Notes under the pieces: model-generated
Database searches by the model: none
The model's input: the letters and a program-made list of their open reading frames with translations, nothing else
Told to the model about the DNA's origin: nothing
Position numbers and translations under genes: made by a program
In this document: positions 18,691-26,319 of the stretch, piece after piece
How the letters are laid out: each line of letters starts with the position of its first letter
Position numbering within the stretch: position 1 is the first letter of the stretch
NCBI GenBank assembly: GCA_035515795.1
Contig: DATJAY010000033.1
Span: forward strand, 1 to 64,000
Direction: 5' to 3'
Source of the DNA: Candidatus Acidiferrales bacterium
GTDB taxonomy: Bacteria > Bacteroidota > Ignavibacteria > Kryptoniales > JAKASW01
DNA: 64,000 bases

Positions 18691-19890
18691 TTAAGCCTGT
18701 GATGTTTCTGAAACCTTCGCGAGATTCGACGAAAGCATTTCTTCCGCTATTTCGTCGCAAACCGTATATCCGCTTCTTGTCAGGAGAATCTTGTGGTCTG
18801 ACAATTCAGCATAGCCGTTCTTCTTCAAATCCAAAATGAAGCAAGGATCCAGGCGGATCTTGAATTTCTCATCCAAATCTTTCAGATCTATTTTTCCCTG
18901 CCGGAGCTGAAGCATTACGAACTCATCGATGAGTTGATTCTCGGTCAACTTCTCCTTTGCCGAGACCGGAAGTCTGTTTTCTGAAAGCTCGGAGATATAT
19001 TTGCCTAAGCTTGAGACATTCCACCATCTTGTCTTGTTCAAAAAGGAATGCGCGCTCGGACCGAAACTCAAATACTCCTCACAGTTCCAGTATTTGAGAT
19101 TATGCCTGCATTGAAATCCCGGCCGCGAGTAATTCGATATTTCGTAATGTTCGTAGCCGTTTTCCTCCAGGAAAGACATCGTAAGCTGGTACATCTCCGC
19201 TTCGATTGATTCGTCGAGAGGTTTTACCTGTCCTGACGCGACAGAGCTGAAAAGCGGCGTGCCCGGTTCAACGATCAAGTTGTACGCCGAGATGTGGGCA
19301 GGATTCAACGCGACCGCCTTTTCAAGATTGGTAGCGACTCTATCTATGGACTGCCCTGGAATACCGTAAATGAGATCGAGATTTATATTTTCGAATCCGC
19401 ACTTTCGCGCAAGCATGAGTGCCTCAACCGCTTGCCGCGAATCGTGGATGCGCGAAAGAAATTTCAGCTCATCGTCGAAAAATGACTGCACTCCGAAACT
19501 CAGGCGATTAACGCCGAGATGTCGATAACCCGACAGCGATTCCTCGGTGACTGTACCAGGATTACATTCAACCGTGAATTCCGCTTCGGCAGAAATGTCA
19601 AAGTGTTTGTGGAGCGTTTCGAGTATTGAACCTATTTCCGCCGGTGATAGAAGGGAAGGAGTCCCGCCGCCGAAAAAAATTGTATCGGCTTCGTATCGCT
19701 GTGAGAGGTTCTCGGAGGATAGTTTTATTTCCTTGACAAGAGAAGACAGGAAAGCCTTCTGCTGCGATTGATTCTCCACTGAGTAGAAATCGCAATAAAA
19801 GCATTTCTTTTCGCAGAAGGGGACGTGAATATAGATCCCTACGGCCGCCGAATGCCCACCTATTTCACCAGAATGCCGATTCGATTCCAT
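18691..19890 (-). CDS. hemW: HemW-like radical SAM protein (heme chaperone; oxygen-independent coproporphyrinogen oxidase family)
   Basis: 399 residues. The radical SAM site is CEKKCFYCDFYS (Cys-x3-Cys-x2-Cys, about residues 27-35), followed by FFGGGTPSLLS and ECNPGTV, which bind SAM. HemW proteins bind heme and are thought to deliver it; the family is often mislabelled as HemN. The extra cysteine typical of HemN immediately after the cluster is not seen (CDFYS), which favours HemW. Its start overlaps the 3' end of the upstream signal peptidase gene by 31 bases. Its stop overlaps the extended thioesterase frame at a shared TTAA. Confidence 0.9.
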   Translation of the reverse strand: MESNRHSGEIGGHSAAVGIYIHVPFCEKKCFYCDFYSVENQSQQKAFLSSLVKEIKLSSENLSQRYEADTIFFGGGTPSLLSPAEIGSILETLHKHFDISAEAEFTVECNPGTVTEESLSGYRHLGVNRLSFGVQSFFDDELKFLSRIHDSRQAVEALMLARKCGFENINLDLIYGIPGQSIDRVATNLEKAVALNPAHISAYNLIVEPGTPLFSSVASGQVKPLDESIEAEMYQLTMSFLEENGYEHYEISNYSRPGFQCRHNLKYWNCEEYLSFGPSAHSFLNKTRWWNVSSLGKYISELSENRLPVSAKEKLTENQLIDEFVMLQLRQGKIDLKDLDEKFKIRLDPCFILDLKKNGYAELSDHKILLTRSGYTVCDEIAEEMLSSNLAKVSETSQA

Positions 19891-20741
19891 GCTATCGATG
19901 CAATTTTACTCGGTATGTCGTAGAACGGAATATTCGGATCCCACGACCAGTATACAATCATTGCCTTTCCGATAATGCTCTGTTCCGGGACGAATCCCCA
20001 AAACCTGCTGTCGAGACTGTTCTCGCGATTGTCTCCCATCATGAAGTAATAATTTCGCTCGATGGTGTAAGTCTTGACAGGGCTGCGGTCCACAAGCACG
20101 TGCGAGCCTGAAAGCTCACATGAATGTCCCTCACGCTCGATGAACGTCTGCCACTTCGGGAATGATGTCTCATCAAGTTTTATGATGTCGCCTTTTTTGG
20201 GAACTACTATCGGCCCGTAATAATCTTGATTGAAGTCGGACCTTTTCGGGAAAATTCCAGGATCGGGGTAGCCATCAGGATAAACTGCCGCGGTTTCGAA
20301 TTTAGTATCGGGCGGGAAAGGAATTATCACGTGATTAACAAAAAGAACGCGGGCCTTTATCTGAACGGTGTCTCCCGGTGTGCCAATGCAGCGCTTGACG
20401 TAGTTTTCATGATCATCCGGTTTCACCTGGTCCCTGTATCCGGGCCAGTCAAATACCACGATGTCGCCCGTCTTCGGATGAGCGAACGCCGGCAACTGGA
20501 AAAAAGGGATGCTGATGTCTGTGAAAGGAAAATACTGAGGAGACTTCGCTCCGTAGATGAACTTATTTGCGAAAACAAAATCGCCGGTCATCACGGTATT
20601 TTCCATCGAGCCGCTCTGGACGCCGTAACCCTGAACGACAAAAGTAGTGAGGAGCAGGACAATTATGACGGGAGAAACATAAGTGCCTATCCAACCATTG
20701 GAATTCTCGTCGCGTCGTCCTTTTTTAAACTTGAGTTTCAT
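19860..20741 (-). CDS. lepB: Signal peptidase I (first of two tandem copies)
   Basis: 293 residues. One N-terminal membrane helix (about 18-38) is followed by the catalytic serine in SGSMENTVMTGDF and the catalytic lysine in YVKRCIGTPGDTV. The box E motif MMGDNRENSLDSRFWGFVP is intact. It removes signal peptides from exported proteins. It is very similar throughout to the next gene upstream, from which it is separated by 19 bases. Differences cluster in the region after the lysine and in the N-terminal tail. Confidence 0.93.
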   Translation of the reverse strand: MKLKFKKGRRDENSNGWIGTYVSPVIIVLLLTTFVVQGYGVQSGSMENTVMTGDFVFANKFIYGAKSPQYFPFTDISIPFFQLPAFAHPKTGDIVVFDWPGYRDQVKPDDHENYVKRCIGTPGDTVQIKARVLFVNHVIIPFPPDTKFETAAVYPDGYPDPGIFPKRSDFNQDYYGPIVVPKKGDIIKLDETSFPKWQTFIEREGHSCELSGSHVLVDRSPVKTYTIERNYYFMMGDNRENSLDSRFWGFVPEQSIIGKAMIVYWSWDPNIPFYDIPSKIASIAWNRIGILVK

Positions 20742-20760
20742 AATTACTTCTCTTGACTCT

Positions 20761-21681
20761 CTAGTTTATCAGCATTCCAATTCTGCTGAACTGGATGCTT
20801 CCTAATTTTGCGAAGACATCGTAGAACGGGATATCCGGGTTCCACGACCAGTATACTATCATGGCTTCACCGACTATATTTTGGTACGGTACAAATCCCC
20901 AGAATCTGCTGTCGAGACTATTTTCCCTGTTATCACCCATCATGAAGTAGTAATTTCGTTTCACCGTGTATTCGGCGGAAGGTTTGTCGTCGACAAAAAC
21001 CGTCTCACCTCGTAAATCACAAATGTGTCCTTCGCGCTCGATGAAGATGCGCCACTTCAAATAGTTTCTTGTACTCAGATGAATCACATCGCCCTTTTTG
21101 GGAACGACGATCGGTCCATAATAATCCTCATTGAAATCCGATCCCTCCGGAAAAATTTGGGGGTTCGGATAACCTTTCGGAAGATTGGAAACGGTTTCGA
21201 ATTTTACGCCCGATGGATATGGAACAACTTGTCCGTTCACATACACGACCCGATTCATCACCTGGATGGTATCTCCCGGAAGGCCGATGCACCTTTTGAT
21301 GTAATTCGTCGGCTCGGATGCTTTCACCTGATCTCTGTCCCCCGGCCATTCGAAGACGATGACGTCGCCGCGTCGTGGATACCTGAGTGTGGGAAGCTGG
21401 AAATAAGGAAGTGAGACGTCGGTGAAGGGGATATATTGCGGACTTTTGGAGCCGTAGATGAATTTATTTACCAGAAGAAAATCTCCTACGAGAAGCGTGT
21501 TTTCCATCGAGCCAGTCGGTATCCTGTATGCTTCGACGACGAACACTTTCAAAAGCAAGGCGGCAATGATCGCGAAGACCAGACCTTCAATTGAATCTTT
21601 GAGTTTTTTCTTCTGAGGTTTTGGTTTTGCTGTTGTGGTCTGTCCCGACTTTCCGGAACGGGCCGATGCTGGTTGACTCAA
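20761..21681 (-). CDS. lepB: Signal peptidase I (second of two tandem copies)
   Basis: 306 residues. A Lys/Gln-rich cytoplasmic tail precedes a membrane helix (about 32-52). The catalytic serine is in TGSMENTLLVGDF and the lysine in YIKRCIGLPGDTI; the conserved GDNRENSLDSRFWGFVP box follows. Together with the neighbouring copy it is a clear tandem duplication, both with complete active sites. It lies downstream of lepA on the same strand, the common lepA-lepB order. Confidence 0.94.
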   Translation of the reverse strand: MSQPASARSGKSGQTTTAKPKPQKKKLKDSIEGLVFAIIAALLLKVFVVEAYRIPTGSMENTLLVGDFLLVNKFIYGSKSPQYIPFTDVSLPYFQLPTLRYPRRGDVIVFEWPGDRDQVKASEPTNYIKRCIGLPGDTIQVMNRVVYVNGQVVPYPSGVKFETVSNLPKGYPNPQIFPEGSDFNEDYYGPIVVPKKGDVIHLSTRNYLKWRIFIEREGHICDLRGETVFVDDKPSAEYTVKRNYYFMMGDNRENSLDSRFWGFVPYQNIVGEAMIVYWSWNPDIPFYDVFAKLGSIQFSRIGMLIN

Positions 21682-21699
21682 TTTTTATTCTCCATTTCG

Positions 21700-21753
21700 G
21701 TTGCCAGTTATCAGTCTTCGGTTTTCATCTGGGTATGCCTGAGAACTGGCAAC
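21700..21753. repeat. Inverted repeat in the lepA-lepB spacer
   Basis: Perfect 10-bp arms GTTGCCAGTT (21700-21709) and AACTGGCAAC (21744-21753) enclose 34 bases. No U-tract follows on either strand. It may be an mRNA structure, a weak terminator or a dispersed intergenic repeat; the window has no second full copy. Confidence 0.45.
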
Positions 21754-21763
21754 TTTCTTAAAT

Positions 21764-23575
21764 TCAATCTTCGTCATTCAATGATAACACGGCAAGGAAC
21801 GCTTCTTGCGGAACTTCTACTCTTCCAATTTGTCTCATGCGCTTCTTGCCTTCCTTTTGTTTTTCAAGAAGTTTTCTTTTCCTAGTGATGTCGCCGCCGT
21901 AACATTTCGCGAGAACGTTCTTCCTGATCGGCGAAATACTTTCGCGGGCAATCACTTTGCTTCCGATCGCGGCCTGCACGGCAACTTCGAAAAGCTGTTT
22001 CGGAATCAGCTTGCGAAGCCGCGAGCAGAGTTTCCTTCCCCAATCGTAAGCCTTATCGCGATGCACCACGGATGACAGGGCATCCACAACATCGCCGTTC
22101 AAGAGTATGTCCAGCTTGACGAGCTCCGATTCGCGGTAATCTAGATATTCGTAATCGAACGATGCATATCCGCGTGTCAGCGATTTCAGCTTATCGAAAA
22201 AATCGAATACAATTTCTGCCAGTGGAAGCTCGAATCTTATGTCGGCTCGTTTTGGGTCGATATACGTCGTGTTCTTGTAAACTCCTCGTCGGTCCATGCA
22301 AAGCTTCATCACGTTGCCAATATATTCAGACGGACAAATGATCTGTGCGGTTACATACGGCTCCTCGATGTGATCGATCTCGGCCGGCGCGGGCATGTTT
22401 GCAGGATTGTCTACAAGGACCGTATCACCCGTACTCTTCACGACCTTATATTCGACGTTCGGAACTGTCGTGATGATTGTCTGGTTGAATTCCCGCTCGA
22501 GCCTCTCCTGGACAATTTCCATGTGGAGCAATCCGAGGAAGCCGCACCTGAACCCGAAGCCGAGTGCAGTCGATGTTTCCGGTTCGTAGACTAATGCTGC
22601 GTCATTTAACTTGAACTTTGCCAGCGCATCTCTCAGTTCTTCAAAGTGTTCGCTCTGTGCAGGATACAATCCGCTGAATACCATCGATTTTACTTCACGA
22701 TAGCCGGGAAGAGGTCCTGCAGCAGCATTATCGACCTCCATCACGGTGTCGCCGACGCGGGTCTCGGTGAGTTCTTTGACCCCTGCAATGAGGTAGCCGA
22801 CATTTCCGGCCTCGAGCTCGCCGGTAGGTACGCGGTCCATTTCAAGTATCCCGACTTCTTCCGCGAGAAATATTTTGCCTGTCTTGTGGAACAAAACTCT
22901 GCTGTTTGTGCGCAGCGAGCCGTCTACGATTCTTATGTACGTCACCACTCCGCGATACGAGTCATACTTTGCGTCGAAGATCAGCGCGCGGAGCGGAGAC
23001 TCCGAATTACCCGCAGGTGCAGGAATCCTCTGAACGACGGATTCGAGGACATCTTCAATTCCTATTTTTGCCTTTGCACTCGCGAGAAGTATTTCGTCCT
23101 CTCTGCAGCCGATCAGATCGACAAGCTGTTTCCTGACATCGTCTATCATGGCACTGGGAAGGTCGATCTTGTTTATCACGGGAACAATTTCGAGTCCCGC
23201 ATCGATTGCCATATAAACGTTGCTTATCGTCTGCGCCTCAACTCCTTGCGATGCGTCGACGACGAGGATTGCGCCTTCACATGCGGCGAGCGATCGGGAG
23301 ACTTCGTAGGAGAAATCGACGTGGCCCGGCGTGTCGATCAGATTGAGCGTGTAAGAGTTTCCATCGCGCGCTTTGTACTTCATCTGGATGGCATGGCTCT
23401 TTATCGTGATGCCGCGCTCGCGTTCGAGAGGCATGTCGTCGAGAATTTGATCGACCATTTCCCGTTCGGTGATCGTGCCCGTGTGTTCGAGCAGCCTGTC
23501 CGCGAGAGTCGATTTTCCGTGGTCTATGTGGGCTATTATGCAGAAGTTTCTGATAAGCTTCGGAGAGAGACTCAT
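21764..23575 (-). CDS. lepA: Elongation factor 4 (LepA)
   Basis: Ribosome-associated GTPase that acts on stalled or mistranslocated ribosomes. 603 residues, full length. G-domain motifs: [10 protein letters not shown] (P-loop), RGITIK (switch region), DTPGHVDF and NKIDLPSA. The LepA-specific C-terminal domain is present, ending in a Lys-rich segment ([20 protein letters not shown]). It is the first gene of the lepA-lepB-lepB-hemW run. Confidence 0.96.
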   Translation of the reverse strand: MSLSPKLIRNFCIIAHIDHGKSTLADRLLEHTGTITEREMVDQILDDMPLERERGITIKSHAIQMKYKARDGNSYTLNLIDTPGHVDFSYEVSRSLAACEGAILVVDASQGVEAQTISNVYMAIDAGLEIVPVINKIDLPSAMIDDVRKQLVDLIGCREDEILLASAKAKIGIEDVLESVVQRIPAPAGNSESPLRALIFDAKYDSYRGVVTYIRIVDGSLRTNSRVLFHKTGKIFLAEEVGILEMDRVPTGELEAGNVGYLIAGVKELTETRVGDTVMEVDNAAAGPLPGYREVKSMVFSGLYPAQSEHFEELRDALAKFKLNDAALVYEPETSTALGFGFRCGFLGLLHMEIVQERLEREFNQTIITTVPNVEYKVVKSTGDTVLVDNPANMPAPAEIDHIEEPYVTAQIICPSEYIGNVMKLCMDRRGVYKNTTYIDPKRADIRFELPLAEIVFDFFDKLKSLTRGYASFDYEYLDYRESELVKLDILLNGDVVDALSSVVHRDKAYDWGRKLCSRLRKLIPKQLFEVAVQAAIGSKVIARESISPIRKNVLAKCYGGDITRKRKLLEKQKEGKKRMRQIGRVEVPQEAFLAVLSLNDED

Positions 23576-23974
23576 TATTGTTTTGTTAATTCATCACATC
23601 CATTCGCGTATCAATATACGCACCGGGCCGCGTTTTATCAATTTACGAAAAGGGAAGATGGTGGAGATTTGCAGACTTTGATATGTTCAGCTTCGCGTCC
23701 CCAAGAACGCTTGACAATACTTTACGGGTATGCTACATTTTAGCCGAGGCAAGATTAGGAATGATGTCGGAAGGGACAATTTCGGGAGGTGCACGGAAAC
23801 GAGACCGGGATGTTCAAAGACCTGCAGCGAAAATTGAATTTGCGAACGTACTCACACAAGAAGCGTAATAATGTAATACTCTTTTTGTCCATATACGGGC
23901 ATAATAACGTAATACGTAATTACAGTAGTTGTCTGCCACCTCCTTGAGATGATTTGAAAGAAAGGACGGATCGT
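23576..23974. other. Long intergenic region between divergent lepA and the accessory stretch
   Basis: About 400 bases without a convincing gene. It holds a sigma70-like promoter on the plus strand at 23711-23739. Near 23870-23930 there are repeated TAATA/CGTAAT words. The short open frames inside have no family resemblance or ribosome site. Confidence 0.5.
23711..23739 (+). promoter_or_regulatory. Sigma70-like promoter
   Basis: A consensus -35 box TTGACA (23711-23716), a 17-base spacer and TACATT as the -10 box (23734-23739). It points towards the accessory genes, but the first credible start is 236 bases downstream, so it would give a long leader or a separate small RNA. Confidence 0.4.
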
Positions 23975-24652
23975 ATGAAAGGATTTTGGCTGCTCTGTTT
24001 TGCTTCTATAGGCATATTGCTATTCGCCAGCCGTTCTCAAGCGCAGGATACCACCGTTGACCTGCGTGTTCGCGTTATGATGACTTCTTCAGGGCTCTTG
24101 GGCGATAGCCTTTTTGCCGATGAGTATCCCAATGATATCCAATTCAGAAGTGCCGCTAGGTTTGTCAATCGTATAATGGCTTATGGGGGAGCATTCAAGG
24201 TCTGGATTGGCCCGCGTGGTTGGACTGGTTCCAGTGCTTGCGGAGCTGATGGAAACGTTTGGGTTGACTTAAATCCTCAGAATGGAACAGACAGCACAGG
24301 GCCATATATCCATTATTGGGAAATACCTGCGTGTGCAGGCTGTATTTTCAGCGCGGCAGCCCCATACTTCCCTGACGCAATGCGTGGATGGAACCTTGAT
24401 TTCAATCGAGATGGGAAGATTCCAATCAAAGTTCCGCACGGTCTCAAGATTACCTCGGTATCGCCGACGCTCATAACTTACACCCTTCCAGACTCGAACG
24501 GTCTAAAGGTGGAAGGAGTTGCGTATTACAATAGCGGCGGAGAAGACTCCGATGCCTCATTCTCCAGTGCTGAGTTTGCGATGCCTGCCAAAGACTCCGT
24601 TCTGACGAGCTTTCTATTGAAGACCTTCATTCAACGTGAGGGCTTGAAGTGA
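23975..24652 (+). CDS. Exported protein of unknown function
   Basis: About 225 residues from ATG 23975, which has AAGGA eight bases upstream; an earlier in-frame start at 23954 has no such site. A typical signal peptide (GFWLLCFASIGILLFASRSQAQ) is shown here only in part: hydrophobic core at residues 4-17 with cleavage probably after SQA. The mature part has a Cys-x2-Cys pair in IPACAGCIF and is rich in aromatic residues and Gly/Asn. The family is not recognised. It is followed by the first of two related structured DNA elements. Confidence 0.7.
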   Translation: MKGFWLLCFASIGILLFASRSQAQDTTVDLRVRVMMTSSGLLGDSLFADEYPNDIQFRSAARFVNRIMAYGGAFKVWIGPRGWTGSSACGADGNVWVDLNPQNGTDSTGPYIHYWEIPACAGCIFSAAAPYFPDAMRGWNLDFNRDGKIPIKVPHGLKITSVSPTLITYTLPDSNGLKVEGVAYYNSGGEDSDASFSSAEFAMPAKDSVLTSFLLKTFIQREGLK

Positions 24653-24674
24653 CGTATCGCGGCGCGGCGGCGGC

Positions 24675-24800
24675 AGATAACAACGAGAAAAGAGAAGCTC
24701 GAATATTGTATATGATGGTGCTCGCTTCACGGCGCACACATAATAGGCTGCGAGGAGTGCGCCGCGACTCTTTTCTCGCGGACGTTAGGTGACATTGGCT
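24675..24800. repeat. Structured element A, attC-like
   Basis: Between two genes of unknown function. Perfect 11-bp arms CGAGAAAAGAG (24684-24694) and CTCTTTTCTCG (24768-24778). The inner stem is CGGCGC (24730-24735) with GCGCCG (24759-24764). A core-site-like GTTAGGT (fits GTTRRRY) at 24784-24790 is matched on the left by AGATAAC (24675-24681). A GTATATGAT word (24708-24716) and a 5-base CTTCA bulge are shared with element B. The layout is that of an integron attC site, but the left core site is degenerate and no integrase gene is in the window. Confidence 0.5.
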
Positions 24801-24813
24801 AAGGGCTTCACTA

Positions 24814-25272
24814 ATGAGAAATGGTTCTAAGAAAGACGGACTTGATTGGATGGAGGCTACAGGCTTCAGTATATCCAAAGACCGTCCAGGCTTGACGGCT
24901 GCAAAACATGACTCGATTCCAACGGATGCGGGCAAGCGCATCTATATGGTGAAAGAGGACCTTAAAGATTATCGAGGTCATGGAGTTCTCCTATACTTTG
25001 CGGATTGGTCTGTGTGGCCCTCAGGCGAGTGGTTCCCGCTGTTCGAGCGATTGCAGTCTGCATGCAAATTGGAGGGCAGATTGATAGATAAGCCATCGTA
25101 CTTCTTCGGTGCGAATGAATACGATGATATGCTGAACTTCGTGATGATCGGTGTCATTTTTCTATGGGACTTGTATGTGATGTCAGACGATGGTCGAGTC
25201 GTATTCTACTCGCATGACGAAATGAGAGATATTGGTGAAAGGGCTTTAGATGGGCACGCCAACGTCACCTAG
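24814..25272 (+). CDS. Cytosolic protein of unknown function between structured elements
   Basis: 152 residues from ATG 24814, not recognised. No signal peptide; a hydrophobic central segment (FVMIGVIFLWDLYV) may be a buried strand/helix rather than a membrane span. Aromatic-rich (YFADWSVWPSGEWFPLFERL). It is the only gene between elements A and B, and its last codons take part in the outer arm of element B. No ribosome site is evident, as is frequent in integron cassette genes. Confidence 0.6.
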   Translation: MRNGSKKDGLDWMEATGFSISKDRPGLTAAKHDSIPTDAGKRIYMVKEDLKDYRGHGVLLYFADWSVWPSGEWFPLFERLQSACKLEGRLIDKPSYFFGANEYDDMLNFVMIGVIFLWDLYVMSDDGRVVFYSHDEMRDIGERALDGHANVT

Positions 25273-25373
25273 AAACCAGAAAGAAGACACTGATCATGGT
25301 ATATGATATCGAGTCGCTTCATGGCGCGAAGCGCGCCACGACTTTTTCTGTGATGGACATCGGGTGTCATTGG
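25259..25373. repeat. Structured element B, related to element A
   Basis: Shares with element A, in the same order, GTATATGAT (25299-25307), the word TCGCTTCA, a TGGCGC/GCGCCA stem (25322-25327 with 25333-25338), a CGACT-T-tract arm and the tail GGTGTCATTGG. The stem base pair that is C-G in A is T-A in B, a compensatory change. The outer arms CCAACGTCACCT (25259-25270) and GGGTGTCATTGG (25362-25373) match at 9 of 12. The position of the GTT core in A is ATC here. Confidence 0.5.
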
Positions 25374-25407
25374 TTTGTGTTCGCGCTCATAAACAAAGGA
25401 GAATCCT

Positions 25408-26127
25408 ATGAAAACTAGTCTTCTATTACTTTTGACCGTCGTATCATTCGGATGTCAGAGCAACCCGCCTCAATATATTGCAGTCAATGGGACTGCAACT
25501 GTCAAAGTTCCAGTTGATTACTTTGAGGTTCGTATCTCGATCAGGAACCAGAATGCAGACTTGAATAAGGCGAATGAACAAAATAAGGCGTTAGTGATGA
25601 AGATGTTTGGCATCCTAAAGAAGTTCTCTATCACGGACTCTGACTTTGTGACGAAAACCAGCGAGACCACAGAGAGCCTTCTCCCGTCATATTTGAGGTA
25701 TGATCTGGAAAAACATATACCTGGAATTGAATATGCGGGGGACCTGATTCTCCGGAATACTGCAGACTACGACGCTTTGTTCAAGGAACTGATTGCGCTC
25801 GGCAACGTAGAGGTTGGGGTTTATAATTTTGGTTCTTATGATATCAAGAAGTACAAGGAAGAGTCGTATCAGCAGGCTGTCATTGATGCCAAGCGGCGTG
25901 CAGAACTTTTACTTTCTGGTACTGGAAGCAAGGTTGGAAAAATATTCAAACTTCTTCAAGATGGGCAAGATAGATATAAGGAATACGACGATATTGAAGG
26001 ACTCTTATCCTCTAGACAAGCCTTGACTAGAACAGCGGCGATGCTTGCCTTGCCGATGCCTAATACTTTTAGGAAAAAATATTTCGATCAGACCGCCGCT
26101 GTCACGGTTATCTATGAAATTGAGTAG
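25408..26127 (+). CDS. SIMPL-domain (DUF541) lipoprotein
   Basis: 239 residues. Lipoprotein signal with lipobox SFGC (Cys about 16). The body is a SIMPL/DUF541 domain: VNGTATVKVPVDYFEVRISI at the start, the conserved A-rich helix in QQAVIDAKRRAELLLSGTG and the closing strand AAVTVIYEIE. SIMPL proteins are exported and are linked in some bacteria to oxidative-stress resistance; the mechanism is unclear. The ribosome site AAAGGAG precedes the ATG. It lies just after structured element B. Confidence 0.85.
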   Translation: MKTSLLLLLTVVSFGCQSNPPQYIAVNGTATVKVPVDYFEVRISIRNQNADLNKANEQNKALVMKMFGILKKFSITDSDFVTKTSETTESLLPSYLRYDLEKHIPGIEYAGDLILRNTADYDALFKELIALGNVEVGVYNFGSYDIKKYKEESYQQAVIDAKRRAELLLSGTGSKVGKIFKLLQDGQDRYKEYDDIEGLLSSRQALTRTAAMLALPMPNTFRKKYFDQTAAVTVIYEIE

Positions 26128-26319
26128 CCTGGTACACTACCTTCATGCTTTGATGCGCAATGCATTGAGTGCACGATAGGAGGAAAAAAGTGAATCTCCG
26201 TTGTATATTCAAGAAGATTAGTTAACTCCCAATGGAGTATGCCGCAATCGGGAGTGAACGATGCGGTGAGATTTCTTTTTGCATTTGCATATAAGGATAA
26301 ATAAATGGAAGGAAAGACT
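26128..26319. other. Intergenic region with an imperfect extended hairpin
   Basis: The segment holds ACTCCC...GGGAGT arms (about 26225-26256) nested inside a longer imperfect pairing of a GAGGAAAAAAGTGAATCTCC-like left arm with a GGTGAGATTTCTTTTTGC right arm. It recalls the spacers after the two preceding genes in layout, but it shares no clear sequence with elements A and B. Confidence 0.3.

Noticed and set aside
22646-23743. Long plus-strand open frame of 365 codons
   Set aside because: It lies entirely opposite lepA and its neighbouring upstream bases. The product has no family resemblance, while the opposite strand encodes full-length LepA.
23683-23868. 61-codon frame downstream of the promoter-like sequence
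   Set aside because: No ribosome site at any start, no recognisable sequence, and the promoter at 23711 lies inside it.
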